Shown here: positions 9,155-17,241 of the stretch, piece after piece
How positions within the stretch are numbered: the first letter of the stretch is position 1
Layout: each line of letters begins with the position of its first letter
Assembly (NCBI GenBank): GCA_964459095.1
Contig: CAYWKL010000002.1
Span: 22,412 to 86,411, forward strand
Source: CAYWKL01 sp964459095
GTDB lineage: Bacteria; Patescibacteriota; Microgenomatia; Daviesbacterales; UBA10151
DNA: 64,000 bases
Reading direction: 5' to 3'
Position numbers and translations under genes: made by a program
Notes under the pieces: model-generated
The model's database searches: none
Told to the model about the DNA's origin: nothing
The model's input: the letters and a program-made list of their open reading frames with translations, nothing else

Positions 9155-9324
9155 CTACGGAAGAAATAGAAATGATAAGGTATTGTTGTGATACTGGACC
9201 AAGATTAGATTGTTGGGAAGTAGAAGATTATGAACACGATGAAGATGCTGAAGAAGATGGTTGGATTACAAACGGCAAAGAAAACCTGTGCCCTTACTGC
9301 GCTTCAAAGGAGAAAAATGATTAA
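9151..9324 (+). CDS. Acidic zinc protein (57 aa)
   Basis: RYCCD near the N-terminus and CPYCAS near the C-terminus may form one zinc site. Very acidic middle. The ATG at 9151 directly joins the previous stop. Confidence 0.5.
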   Translation: MTTEEIEMIRYCCDTGPRLDCWEVEDYEHDEDAEEDGWITNGKENLCPYCASKEKND

Positions 9325-9613
9325 AGAGCAAGACTATAAAAAATTGTATGTAAAAACACAAAAGCAGATGGATTACTTTGTCAAGCATAAAAGGTTCCAC
9401 AATCATCAGTGCAAATACTGCAGGGAAGATTATAATGAGATAGTTTCATTGACAAATAAAATAAGAAACATGAAGATAAGAAAAAATCTTGCTGGATTAT
9501 GGAGAACACTGTGGATTAACGGCTGCAATGATTTTGATATAATCTTGTATGAAACTGATTGGGATTTGCTGAGGGAAGAATGCTTGCCAATACACAGGAA
9601 AAGGAGGATATAA
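9317..9613 (+). CDS. Hypothetical protein with CxxC motif (98 aa)
   Basis: The ATG at 9317 follows AAAGGAG. HNHQCKYCRED suggests a zinc site. The rest is helical and basic. No family recognised. Confidence 0.55.
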   Translation: MIKEQDYKKLYVKTQKQMDYFVKHKRFHNHQCKYCREDYNEIVSLTNKIRNMKIRKNLAGLWRTLWINGCNDFDIILYETDWDLLREECLPIHRKRRI

Positions 9614-9617
9614 ACAA

Positions 9618-9767
9618 ATGATACACAAGCCATTTTATGACGAGGAAGATTACCGGGTGGTTATGAAACTGCTGAATGGAATGAGAGTTCCAGACGAAGA
9701 AAGGGAAAGAGTGTTCACAAGGCAATTATTTTTAGAAGGTATAACTGATAATCAAAACAGAGGGTAA
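9618..9767 (+). CDS. Hypothetical small protein (49 aa)
   Basis: AAGGAGG lies upstream at 9601-9607. Acidic, helical. A following 22-codon frame (9769-9837) with a hydrophobic end may or may not be translated. Confidence 0.5.
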   Translation: MIHKPFYDEEDYRVVMKLLNGMRVPDEERERVFTRQLFLEGITDNQNRG

Positions 9768-9844
9768 GATGGCAAATTTGAATCTACTGAACACCCCCAA
9801 CGTGTTTGTATTTCTATTATGCCATCTGCCCGTTTAAGATAAAA

Positions 9845-10075
9845 ATGATTAGGCAGGAGCTTTATGCGGACTTGGTGATACTTATAGGTGTAGGAGTGCT
9901 ATTGATATTTATGTATGGCTTTGACATCAAGGAGCTGGTTAAAAGGCTACTGGAATGGACGTTTGTAGCGATTGGATTTAAGCTACTTATTGATTATGGT
10001 GCGTTACCTAAGCTGAGGGAGAGGATGATAAAGCGGGAAGAAAATAATAAAAATGATTTTAGCAGCATAAGATAG
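9845..10075 (+). CDS. Small membrane protein (76 aa)
   Basis: Two hydrophobic helices (DLVILIGVGVLLIFMYG and LEWTFVAIGFKLLI) precede a basic tail. The ATG at 9845 is preferred because upstream in-frame codons lack a ribosome site. Confidence 0.55.
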   Translation: MIRQELYADLVILIGVGVLLIFMYGFDIKELVKRLLEWTFVAIGFKLLIDYGALPKLRERMIKREENNKNDFSSIR

Positions 10076-10092
10076 GTAGGTACATAAACATT

Positions 10093-10383
10093 ATGACAAA
10101 ATCAACAATTGGGCAGGAACTTGGAAAGTCCGTCCCAAAGATAGATTTAAGAAAAGAAGAAGGAAGTTATTTATGTGACGATGATTACGAAGGGAATGGA
10201 AGCTTATTTGTAACTGTTGACAATGTTAAGGAAATAATTCAAAATACAATCAAAGAAGCGGAGAGGAGGATTAACAGAGAGAAAGAAGAATTCACAATGT
10301 CATTGGGTTTAAAAGTTGGAAAGGATTATAATGATGGTTTGAAAAAATCAATACGGATAATTAAAGATTGCTTTAAGGTATAA
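10093..10383 (+). CDS. Hypothetical helical protein (96 aa)
   Basis: No ribosome site stands out. The C-terminal half is a charged helix. Sits between two membrane-protein genes; function unknown. Confidence 0.5.
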   Translation: MTKSTIGQELGKSVPKIDLRKEEGSYLCDDDYEGNGSLFVTVDNVKEIIQNTIKEAERRINREKEEFTMSLGLKVGKDYNDGLKKSIRIIKDCFKV

Positions 10384-10388
10384 ACAAA

Positions 10389-10994
10389 ATGCCGACCGAT
10401 GCAGAAGAGAAGAAGCAAATAGAAAAATTAGCCGAGGAGAAAAAGAAAGTAGCTCCGTGGTGGCAGAGGCTAAGCCCATTAGTTTTAGGAGGCGGAGGGA
10501 TAGTTGCGTTCCTTATAATAAGGAATATAATGACTGATGTTAAGAACAGGAACACCTATGTGTTCTGGCTGATTGGTTTGCTGGTTGTTCTTTATCTGCT
10601 TGCCCAGACCCCAAAGACAAAAGAGGAGGAGATAATTACACCAAAAGAAGCTGAGCTGTTGACTGAGAGGGAATGTGAGAGAAAAAGAAGATGGGAGCAG
10701 TTCGAGCCGATGTCAACATACAAGATAGGCCCGGTGTCCAGCCTGCAGCATAGGGATGGAGGCGGAGTGTATTATGATGTATCTGTGGAGGTTGCAAGCC
10801 CCTACCACAAGCCAATGCATTATGTGGCAACAGTCATGGCCAAAGGGATAGAGAAGGGGTTTGTAACAATACAGGAGAGCATAGGCCCGATAACCGGCAG
10901 GGAAAAAATTGCAGAAAAGACACTGTTCCCTGAATGGTTCAGAAGGGCAGAGAAGTCTCCGCTGCTGGAGAAGCTTATGCTGAGGGAGAGGTGA
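10389..10994 (+). CDS. Two-pass membrane protein with soluble C-terminal domain
   Basis: A charged N-terminus is followed by hydrophobic helices at about residues 30-46 and 56-74. A 125-residue soluble domain follows (YYDVSVEVASPYHK suggests beta strands). 201 aa. Good candidate for a virion membrane or transfer-channel component alongside the ATPase at the window start (inference). Confidence 0.65.
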   Translation: MPTDAEEKKQIEKLAEEKKKVAPWWQRLSPLVLGGGGIVAFLIIRNIMTDVKNRNTYVFWLIGLLVVLYLLAQTPKTKEEEIITPKEAELLTERECERKRRWEQFEPMSTYKIGPVSSLQHRDGGGVYYDVSVEVASPYHKPMHYVATVMAKGIEKGFVTIQESIGPITGREKIAEKTLFPEWFRRAEKSPLLEKLMLRER

Positions 10995-11000
10995 GGTAAG

Positions 11001-11351
11001 ATGGTTGATGAAAACACAATATGGAATTCAAAACAAAATCATCCTGAACTTGTTATCAGGGATTGCATCAACCATTTTAATCTGTCGCAAGAACAGGTGA
11101 TGAAGTTAAGATTTATATTGATGAACCGCGGGATTAATAAATGGCTCTATGCGAGGTATATGTTTATAAGATTAAAGCATGAAGTTAAGAAGATGAAAAA
11201 GCAAAATCCAACAGACAAGAATATTAGCTATATCCAGGAGAAAATGCAGAATATAGCAAGGACTCCGCGTTGGGTAGAATGGGGAACCCTCATCCATAAA
11301 AAAATGTCAAATAATATCAAAGAGATACAAATCAAAGGCAAGCATTGTTAA
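11001..11351 (+). CDS. Helical basic hypothetical protein (116 aa)
   Basis: Starts after GAGAGGTGAGGTAAG. All-helical, strongly basic (KHEVKKMKKQN). Could bind nucleic acid, but no motif proves it. Confidence 0.6.
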   Translation: MVDENTIWNSKQNHPELVIRDCINHFNLSQEQVMKLRFILMNRGINKWLYARYMFIRLKHEVKKMKKQNPTDKNISYIQEKMQNIARTPRWVEWGTLIHKKMSNNIKEIQIKGKHC

Positions 11352-11392
11352 AATCCTATGGAAGTGAACTGCCTGAGCAAGGCGATGATTTT

Positions 11393-11761
11393 ATGAAATT
11401 AAAAAACATTGTAAAGAGGATAGAAAAGGACCTAAAAAAGGATTTCAACGCCTGTATGTTCCTGCTAGCCTTTGCTGTGTTTGTGTATGGGCTGTCGATG
11501 TTCTGGAGCGGGTTTCATACATTTGATATGGCCCAGAATTTAATATTTATAAGGGATGATGTAACTATTGACCTGCTTAAGCAGAATATAAGTTTTAGTA
11601 TGGGAACTTATTTGGAAACAACAACAAAAGGGTATAAGTGGACTCTGGAAGAAACCTATATAAATGGAGTAAAGAAAATTTTACTCAGTATTAATGTGAT
11701 TGTTGCATCAATGTTTGTTATTGGATATTACTTCAGAAAGATTGAGGGAGGTAAACTATGA
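11393..11761 (+). CDS. Membrane protein with two transmembrane helices
   Basis: Hydrophobic helices flank a roughly 65-residue loop (ACMFLLAFAVFVYGLSMFW and ILLSINVIVASMFVIGYYF). The ATG at 11393 is chosen; a TTG at 11345 in frame is possible. The stop overlaps the glycosyltransferase start. Confidence 0.6.
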   Translation: MKLKNIVKRIEKDLKKDFNACMFLLAFAVFVYGLSMFWSGFHTFDMAQNLIFIRDDVTIDLLKQNISFSMGTYLETTTKGYKWTLEETYINGVKKILLSINVIVASMFVIGYYFRKIEGGKL

Positions 11762-12525
11762 AAACACTAATCCTAACTCCAAACAAAAATTTAGTCTGTG
11801 GTATGTACCAACTCTCAAAAGACTTGGCTAAAGAGTTTGATGGAGATATTGGTTTTAAAGATGAAATCATCCATTATACTGAATATGACCAAGTAATCAC
11901 TTTATTTTATCCTATGCACAATTTTGGAAAAGATGCGAAAAGACATGGCGCAAAATGGATTTGTTATAATCAAGGTATTCCACCAGTAACTGAAATATAT
12001 TTTCCTAATTTCTGGAGAAGAAGTTATATGCAGATTTTTACATGGCTTAACAACAGAAGCATGAAAGGTGCTGATGAATATTGGGATGTCACTGAAAGAG
12101 AGCAGAAGCCGAGATGGACTGAAAAATCAGATATGTCGGTAAACCTCCTGCATAGTGTTTTAGGAGAAGTTGAAGAACCTTACGCAATATATTTAGGGAG
12201 GACTACCGATTACAAAAATTTTGAATGGCTAACAAAAATTATGGAAGAATTTGAGATAGCTTTAGTTCATCCTGAGAATCTTCCTGATGAACATGTTCAC
12301 GCTTTGCTTTCAAATGCCAAAATGTATGTTACAGCTTCTCTTTGGGAGGGGTACGGAAGACCTGTACACGAAAGTGAAAATCTTGGCGTTCCAGCAGTTT
12401 CTTATGATGTGGGTGCACATAAAAGGCATACAAAGAAAGGCATCTGCGTTCCTTTAGACATAAACAATATGAAAGCGTCAGAAGAATTATTTAAGAAAGC
12501 AGTTTTGGAAGTGTGGAGCAGATGA
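11758..12525 (+). CDS. GT-B glycosyltransferase (group 1 / GT4-like)
   Basis: 255 aa. The C-terminal half has the family's hallmark: AIYLGRTTDYKNFEWL (start of the donor-binding domain), then SLWEGYGRPVHESENLGVPAVSYD, the E-x7-E donor-sugar motif. Archaeal viruses and plasmids often carry such enzymes to decorate surface glycoproteins (inference). The N-terminal acceptor domain is short compared with cellular enzymes (350-400 aa). Coupled to both neighbours by 4-base overlaps. Confidence 0.85.
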   Translation: MKTLILTPNKNLVCGMYQLSKDLAKEFDGDIGFKDEIIHYTEYDQVITLFYPMHNFGKDAKRHGAKWICYNQGIPPVTEIYFPNFWRRSYMQIFTWLNNRSMKGADEYWDVTEREQKPRWTEKSDMSVNLLHSVLGEVEEPYAIYLGRTTDYKNFEWLTKIMEEFEIALVHPENLPDEHVHALLSNAKMYVTASLWEGYGRPVHESENLGVPAVSYDVGAHKRHTKKGICVPLDINNMKASEELFKKAVLEVWSR

Positions 12526-12923
12526 AGATAAAACACATCCCTTACCTCATATATGATTCTATTAAATCGCTTGTAATGGAATTGGTGGAGCTTGCAAATT
12601 CGATAAAAAAGGCAAAGACATGGAGCTTCATATTGTACGCAACATTCTTCCTTGCAGTGTATTTCAAGCAGTATACCCTGATGAAAATTGCGCTTCCGTT
12701 AATCCTCGTGCTGTATGTTATGAGAAGGCAGAAAGAGCCTGAGTTTAATTTAGCATTAAAGAGAAGGGCATTCCTAACTAACAACGATGAGGAGATAAGG
12801 GAATATTACAAACAATATGAACGGATATGTTATTTCACATTTCCAAGAAGAGAGCCATTAAGCTACGAAGACTATAAGAAAGAAGAGATTGAGAAGCTAA
12901 AGGAGAGAAAGGTTATTCAGTAA
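12522..12923 (+). CDS. Membrane protein, last gene of the + block
   Basis: The ATG at 12522 overlaps the glycosyltransferase stop, with GGAG just upstream. Two hydrophobic helices (about residues 34-60) precede a 70-residue charged tail. 133 aa. It faces the minus-strand gene at 12936-13175 tail to tail with 12 bases between. Confidence 0.6.
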   Translation: MKIKHIPYLIYDSIKSLVMELVELANSIKKAKTWSFILYATFFLAVYFKQYTLMKIALPLILVLYVMRRQKEPEFNLALKRRAFLTNNDEEIREYYKQYERICYFTFPRREPLSYEDYKKEEIEKLKERKVIQ

Positions 12924-12935
12924 ATATTCTTTTAA

Positions 12936-13175
12936 TCATTGTGTCAGGCCCGCTTGCAGGGTAGGCTTGTACCGGATAGGGTCAGAGCTTCTTTCAACTA
13001 TGAACTCGCTGCCTTTCAGCGACCTGTTGAAGATGAATGCCAGCTCCCTTGTTGTAAGCCTTTTCCTTATCAGCTTCCTGCCATTAATCTCCTGGCACCA
13101 GTCAGACAATCCCTTATCCTCGCCTATCTTTCCCTCTAAGAATTTTCTTATCTTGTTTACATCCTCTTTGCACAT
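12936..13175 (-). CDS. Small basic protein, possible winged-helix
   Basis: The ATG at 13175 has GAGGTG six bases upstream. RKRLTTRELAFIFNRSLKGSEF looks like a helix-turn-helix followed by a wing (VERSSDPIRYKPT). A DNA-binding role is plausible but unproven. 79 aa. First minus-strand gene at the strand switch. Confidence 0.55.
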   Translation of the reverse strand: MCKEDVNKIRKFLEGKIGEDKGLSDWCQEINGRKLIRKRLTTRELAFIFNRSLKGSEFIVERSSDPIRYKPTLQAGLTQ

Positions 13176-13261
13176 GTTGCCCACCTCTGTTAAGTTGTAT
13201 AAAGGTAAAACTTAAGATTGGGTTGCCCCTTAGTGCGTCTTAAGTTATTATTAACTATTCT

Positions 13262-13708
13262 TCAGCATCTTATCATAAACACGTTCCAGCCAAATATACT
13301 CCAATATACTTTCCTGCATTTCTTCGGATATTCAATATAACTCAGATTCTTATAATCATCCAATTCAGTCCATGTATCATTTTCTGGATTATAAGCGAGA
13401 TGGCAGCTTCCCCTGCAAGTGATGTTCCAGTTATAACTATAATCACATCTTCTAATAGTGGAGTTTGAAATAAATGTGTTGTTAAACCAAAAAGATGCAT
13501 TGTTAAATAAGAGTATACTATCGTTTGCACTAAAGTTGAAAAGGCTTTGATTAATTGTGCCATTATCAGAACAACCATAATCATCTAAAGCTGATGTGAA
13601 TTTTGAAGCATTGCATAATGCAAAATTGTATAATGCAAAATTACTTTCTGCTATAATTAAAGGCAATGAGATTAGCATAATTATTCCCAATATTAAATAT
13701 TTCATCAT
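13262..13708 (-). CDS. Secreted protein very rich in N-glycosylation sequons
   Basis: A signal peptide (MMKYLILGIIMLISLPLIIA) is followed by a mature chain of about 125 residues. The chain carries at least ten N-x-S/T sequons (NAS, NGT, NQS, NFS, NDS, NNT, NST, NIT, NDT, NLS) and several cysteines. It is probably exported and heavily glycosylated. Starts after GAGGAT. 148 aa. Confidence 0.65.
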   Translation of the reverse strand: MMKYLILGIIMLISLPLIIAESNFALYNFALCNASKFTSALDDYGCSDNGTINQSLFNFSANDSILLFNNASFWFNNTFISNSTIRRCDYSYNWNITCRGSCHLAYNPENDTWTELDDYKNLSYIEYPKKCRKVYWSIFGWNVFMIRC

Positions 13709-13723
13709 TTCGTATCCTCGTTC

Positions 13724-13807
13724 TTACCATAATTTTATGTATATTGCTGTTACCACTACGAGAGTGATTACACTTAATATAAGCTGAACAATCCATAAAT
13801 CTTTCAT
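13724..13807 (-). CDS. Single-pass membrane peptide (27 aa)
   Basis: One hydrophobic helix (WIVQLILSVITLVVVTAIYI). The start overlaps the stop of the gene before it in the operon, and the gene ends 15 bases before the next. Too short for certainty, but the tight packing supports it. Confidence 0.45.
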   Translation of the reverse strand: MKDLWIVQLILSVITLVVVTAIYIKLW

Positions 13808-14208
13808 CTTCTCACCAGTACTATTTCATCATTTTCTTTGAGCTTGTGCTTATCCAGATTATTCTTTAAACAAGTTGCACTTGAGCATTGTTTGCCTCTC
13901 TGACAATAATCACAATTTACTTCACTCACTTTCTTTATCTCATAGTCTTTGAAGGGGATTTTATAGCCTGTGCCATCACATCTTTTACAGTCTGATACAT
14001 CTTCATAATAGATGGGTATCCTATTTTTATCATATGCTTTAACATGAATTAAACAATCGCATTTCTCAAGATTCCTCAATGGATAGATGTGTATTATTTG
14101 CTGTCCTTTACCCACACATTTATAACACTCAAAAAACTTTTTATGACCTGTTCCATCACATTCTTCACACTTCTGCTTTATTGTTAGAATTAATTTTGGC
14201 TGTTTCAT
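13804..14208 (-). CDS. DnaJ-type zinc-finger protein
   Basis: Two CxxCxGxG repeats (CEECDGTGHKK, CKRCDGTGYK) plus CYKCVGKG, CDYC and CSSATC. The pattern matches the central zinc domain of DnaJ, without the J domain. 134 aa. Possibly a redox or protein-binding module. ATGA overlap with the preceding lipoprotein gene. Confidence 0.65.
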   Translation of the reverse strand: MKQPKLILTIKQKCEECDGTGHKKFFECYKCVGKGQQIIHIYPLRNLEKCDCLIHVKAYDKNRIPIYYEDVSDCKRCDGTGYKIPFKDYEIKKVSEVNCDYCQRGKQCSSATCLKNNLDKHKLKENDEIVLVRR

Positions 14209-14477
14209 CTTATCCTGTCACACAAGTCTTTCATAGTCATATTGATTGTGTAATTGCCATAGTCCAAACTTAAATTCATATTTGAGCAGGATATTATTAT
14301 TCTTGGCTCATACTTTATGTCTGCTGTTGTAAATTGGCTGTCATTTAGAGTTGAATTGCCCATAAAATATTGTGCGCTGTCGTTTAGAGTTGAGTTTGCT
14401 ATTCTATTACTTATTTCAAGATATGAGCATCCACTTATCAAAATCAAAATTCCGATTATAATTGGGAGTTGTTTCAT
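14205..14477 (-). CDS. Small lipoprotein
   Basis: Starting at 14477, the chain opens MKQLPIIIGILILISGC, a lipobox-type signal. The mature part has sequons (NST, NDS, NLS, NYT, NMT). 90 aa. Coupled to the upstream gene (TAA two bases before the ATG). Confidence 0.6.
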   Translation of the reverse strand: MKQLPIIIGILILISGCSYLEISNRIANSTLNDSAQYFMGNSTLNDSQFTTADIKYEPRIIISCSNMNLSLDYGNYTINMTMKDLCDRIR

Positions 14478-14478
14478 C

Positions 14479-14877
14479 TTAGTCACAAAACTTGCACGAT
14501 TCATTGCTATCAATAGTCAAGTCATGCCCTTCACATTCATCGTACTTTTCCTTCTCTTTCTGGAGTTTTTTCTGTATCTTAAAATAGTAATCAACATAAT
14601 TTTCAATTTTTAATATCTCCTCCGCAAGCTGCTTTCTGCCTTCTTTGATGCCTTCAGCTTTGTATTTTCTTAATTTAATTAATACATCATTAACATAAGT
14701 ATCCTCGAGTTCTTCTAAATTTAATATAAAAGATAAAAGGAATATTTCTTCTTTAGTTGATTTTTTGAGTATCTTGATTATATCTTTATTTATATTTGAA
14801 ATGTTTAATTGATTATTCCTAAGAATCCTTGTAACCATATTATCAGTTATTTTCTCAATAATTTCTTTGTCGTTCAT
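14479..14877 (-). CDS. Hypothetical charged helical protein, paralogue A
   Basis: 132 aa. N-terminal NDKEIIEKI, and a later GIKEGRKQLAEEIL, also appear in the neighbour at 14968-15327, so the two are related. It ends with a possible zinc pair (CEGHD...CKFC). Confidence 0.55.
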   Translation of the reverse strand: MNDKEIIEKITDNMVTRILRNNQLNISNINKDIIKILKKSTKEEIFLLSFILNLEELEDTYVNDVLIKLRKYKAEGIKEGRKQLAEEILKIENYVDYYFKIQKKLQKEKEKYDECEGHDLTIDSNESCKFCD

Positions 14878-14967
14878 CTTAATTCTCCTTTGTGCCTTAG
14901 CACTCCATTTTCAACGAAAAACCCAGCTTTGATAAGTTCTTTTCTGTTGTAATATTTTCCCAATACA

Positions 14968-15327
14968 TTAATATATCCTCTTTGCTCTTGTTTTGCACCA
15001 GCACATTGAGCCTTCGCATCTTTCGTCATGAGGATAATAATACGCTTCAAAAATGTAAGTAATTTGTTTTTCTCCTTCGCCTTCTTTAAAGAATCCTTTT
15101 TCTTTTATTTCCTCTGCAAATTGCTTTCTGCCTTGTAGTTTGGATTGTTCAACAATTTTCTTTAATTGTGCTTGTGTTATAGTTCCAGCTTCCAATAATG
15201 CTTTCTGCTTTCCTTGTTCAATACCTTTTTCAATTCCCAATACAACTTTATCATTGATGGGGTAGCCATCTGGAATTTCAGCCATAATTTCTTTTAATAT
15301 TTTCTCAATGATTTCTTTGTCGTTCAA
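14968..15327 (-). CDS. Hypothetical charged helical protein, paralogue B (TTG start)
   Basis: The TTG at 15327 aligns the start with its paralogue (NDKEIIEKI) and lies just after the preceding gene's stop, with GGGTGAG upstream. It shares GRKQFAEEI with paralogue A and ends with CEGSMCWC. Confidence 0.5.
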   Translation of the reverse strand: MNDKEIIEKILKEIMAEIPDGYPINDKVVLGIEKGIEQGKQKALLEAGTITQAQLKKIVEQSKLQGRKQFAEEIKEKGFFKEGEGEKQITYIFEAYYYPHDERCEGSMCWCKTRAKRIY

Positions 15328-15328
15328 T

Positions 15329-15451
15329 TTACTCACCCAATATTTGCTCAAAAATACAGACTGCTTCTTCTTCGTCATCTGTTAAATATCCGTATTCATC
15401 AATAAACTTTTCTGTAATAAGTTCAACTATTTTATTTTCTTTGTCTTGCAT
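15329..15451 (-). CDS. Small acidic protein (40 aa)
   Basis: The start overlaps the stop of the upstream gene (TAATG) and the stop adjoins the next TTG start. Acidic, helical; unknown. Confidence 0.45.
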   Translation of the reverse strand: MQDKENKIVELITEKFIDEYGYLTDDEEEAVCIFEQILGE

Positions 15452-15693
15452 TATATCATCTTTACATACTTCTTATACGCTTCATTTAGAGGTAATGTTT
15501 TATCCCAATGTTTTTCCCTAAATTCTTTAATTTCTTTAACTATTGTTAGCATTGAAGGTATATTTGAGCTCTTTTTGAGGATATCTTTCAGTTTCATTAA
15601 TTCATTCATAGAGATATAAGGAATTGTATCTCTGTTATACCAGGCAATAATACAGTTTTCAATTTGTTCATCTGTCAGTTTATATTTTTTCAT
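15451..15693 (-). CDS. Small helical protein (80 aa)
   Basis: Opens MKKYKLTDEQIEN; an ATG nine bases further upstream is also possible. Overlaps the gene before it. No family recognised. Confidence 0.5.
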   Translation of the reverse strand: MKKYKLTDEQIENCIIAWYNRDTIPYISMNELMKLKDILKKSSNIPSMLTIVKEIKEFREKHWDKTLPLNEAYKKYVKMI

Positions 15694-15814
15694 GTGTTTC
15701 ATCTTTCTCATATCCACATATTGACATAGCAATTTCAAACTTTCTTTTATAACTCATTTTTGAAAGGTCTTTATCTGTATATCCTTTTGTTTTTAATACA
15801 TCATCCGCATTCAT
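15680..15814 (-). CDS. Small basic protein (44 aa)
   Basis: Starts at 15814 and overlaps the next gene's start. Charged and helical; unknown. Confidence 0.4.
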   Translation of the reverse strand: MNADDVLKTKGYTDKDLSKMSYKRKFEIAMSICGYEKDETHEKI

Positions 15815-15834
15815 TTTGAAAACCTCATTGAACA

Positions 15835-15885
15835 TAATGTTCCCGATTTCAAGAATGTTTTAATTTAGGCGAAGCCGTCTTGAAA
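15835..15885. repeat. 51-bp exact direct repeat, copy 1 (copy 2 at 25669-25719)
   Basis: The 51 bases are identical in both copies. Each contains inverted arms GATTTCAAGA and TCTTGAAA around a loop with GGCGAAGCC. Copy 1 overlaps the 3' end of the gene at 15849-16154 and supplies its last residues. Copy 2 is intergenic. Confidence 0.85.
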
Positions 15886-16154
15886 CCGCTTTTGGTGGTG
15901 CCAAAAACCGAAGGTTTTTTAGCATCGGAATTATCGGCAGTCGCCCTATCATCATTAACTAATCTCATTATTAAATAAAGTATAAATGCAAAAGGGAGGA
16001 TTCCAGAGAAAACTCCGAGTAAAACATCTTTATTTCTTGCACCTAAAAAATACCAAGATATTGCCATAAAATTAGTTATTATCATAGCAATAAATACTAT
16101 TCTGAAATATAAATCTCTATATTCTTTTTGTTGTATGTACAATATATTTGTCAT
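15849..16154 (-). CDS. Two-pass membrane protein with repeat-derived tail
   Basis: Hydrophobic helices lie at about residues 17-38 and 45-64. The last 25 residues or so come from repeat sequence (the 51-bp repeat and its hairpin). Arms ATTATCGGCAGTCGCC (15930-15945) and GGCGATTGCCGATAAT (16168-16183) match as an inverted repeat at 15 of 16 positions and bracket the gene body. 101 aa. Confidence 0.55.
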   Translation of the reverse strand: MTNILYIQQKEYRDLYFRIVFIAMIITNFMAISWYFLGARNKDVLLGVFSGILPFAFILYLIMRLVNDDRATADNSDAKKPSVFGTTKSGFKTASPKLKHS

Positions 16155-16191
16155 TTTTTACCTCGTTGGCGATTGCCGATAATGTATAATT

Positions 16192-16461
16192 TCACGAAGA
16201 TTTGTCAACAATATCTAATAATATCTCTTTCCTTTTTATTCCACAGCCATCGCAGTACATATCATTGCCATATTGACTAAATTTTTTATGTTGACAAACT
16301 TTGGGCGAATCGGGATGAGCCGTGAAATTATTATTATGAGAAGGTTTGAGGTTCTCTTCTCTTTCTGCATTTTCATTATAGATTAAATTAATTTCCCTTG
16401 TGATGATTTTCAACGCATCACGAATTCTATTTATTTTATTTCTTAATTGTTTATCTTCCAT
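16192..16461 (-). CDS. Small zinc protein sharing repeat joints with 24790-25083
   Basis: An N-terminal charged helix is followed by the linker NNNFTAHPDSPKVC, then a C..H / C..C zinc site (CQHKK...CDGC). The linker and the 3' end (ACAAATCTTCGTGA region) match the gene at 24790-25083 at DNA level, while the rest differs. 89 aa. Confidence 0.55.
   Translation of the reverse strand: MEDKQLRNKINRIRDALKIITREINLIYNENAEREENLKPSHNNNFTAHPDSPKVCQHKKFSQYGNDMYCDGCGIKRKEILLDIVDKSS
16295..16335. repeat. 41-bp in-gene repeat, copy 1 (copy 2 at 24884-24924)
   Basis: Near-identical 41 bases, three transitions apart, inside two different genes in the same reading frame, encoding NNNFTAHxDSPKVC. An in-frame repeat shared by otherwise different proteins suggests insertion or module shuffling. 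Confidence 0.75.
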
Positions 16462-16532
16462 TTTGAAAACCTCAAAACTTTTGTTTAATGTATATGGTTA
16501 AAAAATCAGCGTGATATCATTTTATACAATTT

Positions 16533-16943
16533 TTATGTTTCTCCTTGATTGTTAGGATTGGTTTTGTCTATTTCATCTTTAAGCTTGTACAGCAGCAATT
16601 CAAATTCTTTGGCGGTATACCTTTTCTTAAATTCCTTGTTGTATGCTTCTTTCTGGCCGTATACATATTCCGGATTTTTTTCAATCTTTTCTATTGCTAA
16701 TTTCAGGAATTCTTTCTCCGGCTCGGTAAGTGCGCTGCGGCTGTAGAAAGGATTGCTTTCTAATAACTCATCAATGTGCTTTATTTTTAGCAGGAGCCTC
16801 TCCCTTTCTGCCAGTATAAACTCCTTGGACAGGTAATCGGAGTTTATGTAATTTCTGATTTTGTCTGTTGTGTTTTTCCCCTCCATTGCGCTGTCTATCC
16901 TGTCGATTATATCGTCTGGGATTTCGATGTGTATCATTACCAT
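16533..16943 (-). CDS. RHH-like regulator with long helical C-terminus
   Basis: The N-terminus IHIEIPDDIIDRIDSAMEG...TDKIRNYI fits a ribbon-helix-helix beta strand plus helices. The remaining 90 residues are charged helices. GGTGAT lies upstream of the ATG. It lies directly beside the origin, so a role in copy control or partition is possible (inference). 136 aa. Confidence 0.55.
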   Translation of the reverse strand: MVMIHIEIPDDIIDRIDSAMEGKNTTDKIRNYINSDYLSKEFILAERERLLLKIKHIDELLESNPFYSRSALTEPEKEFLKLAIEKIEKNPEYVYGQKEAYNKEFKKRYTAKEFELLLYKLKDEIDKTNPNNQGET

Positions 16944-17241
16944 TTTATATCACCAAATATAAGTAATACGAGCTTATTTATATGGTTTTCTATTTAATAT
17001 TAAAACGTATGATATTTGGGTGTAATATATATAAATAGGGAATATTAGGGATATATTATATATTTCATTAATTATTTTATATATTGAAAATATGTAGTAA
17101 ATTGTTGTTGTGTAATATTATTTTGTTTATTGTATATATTGAAATTATATGATTAATATAAAAAATTTCATAGTGCCTAACCATTTTCTCACTCGTAAAT
17201 TTTACATAAATTTTACCTTTAAGTTACTCATAAAAAAATTG

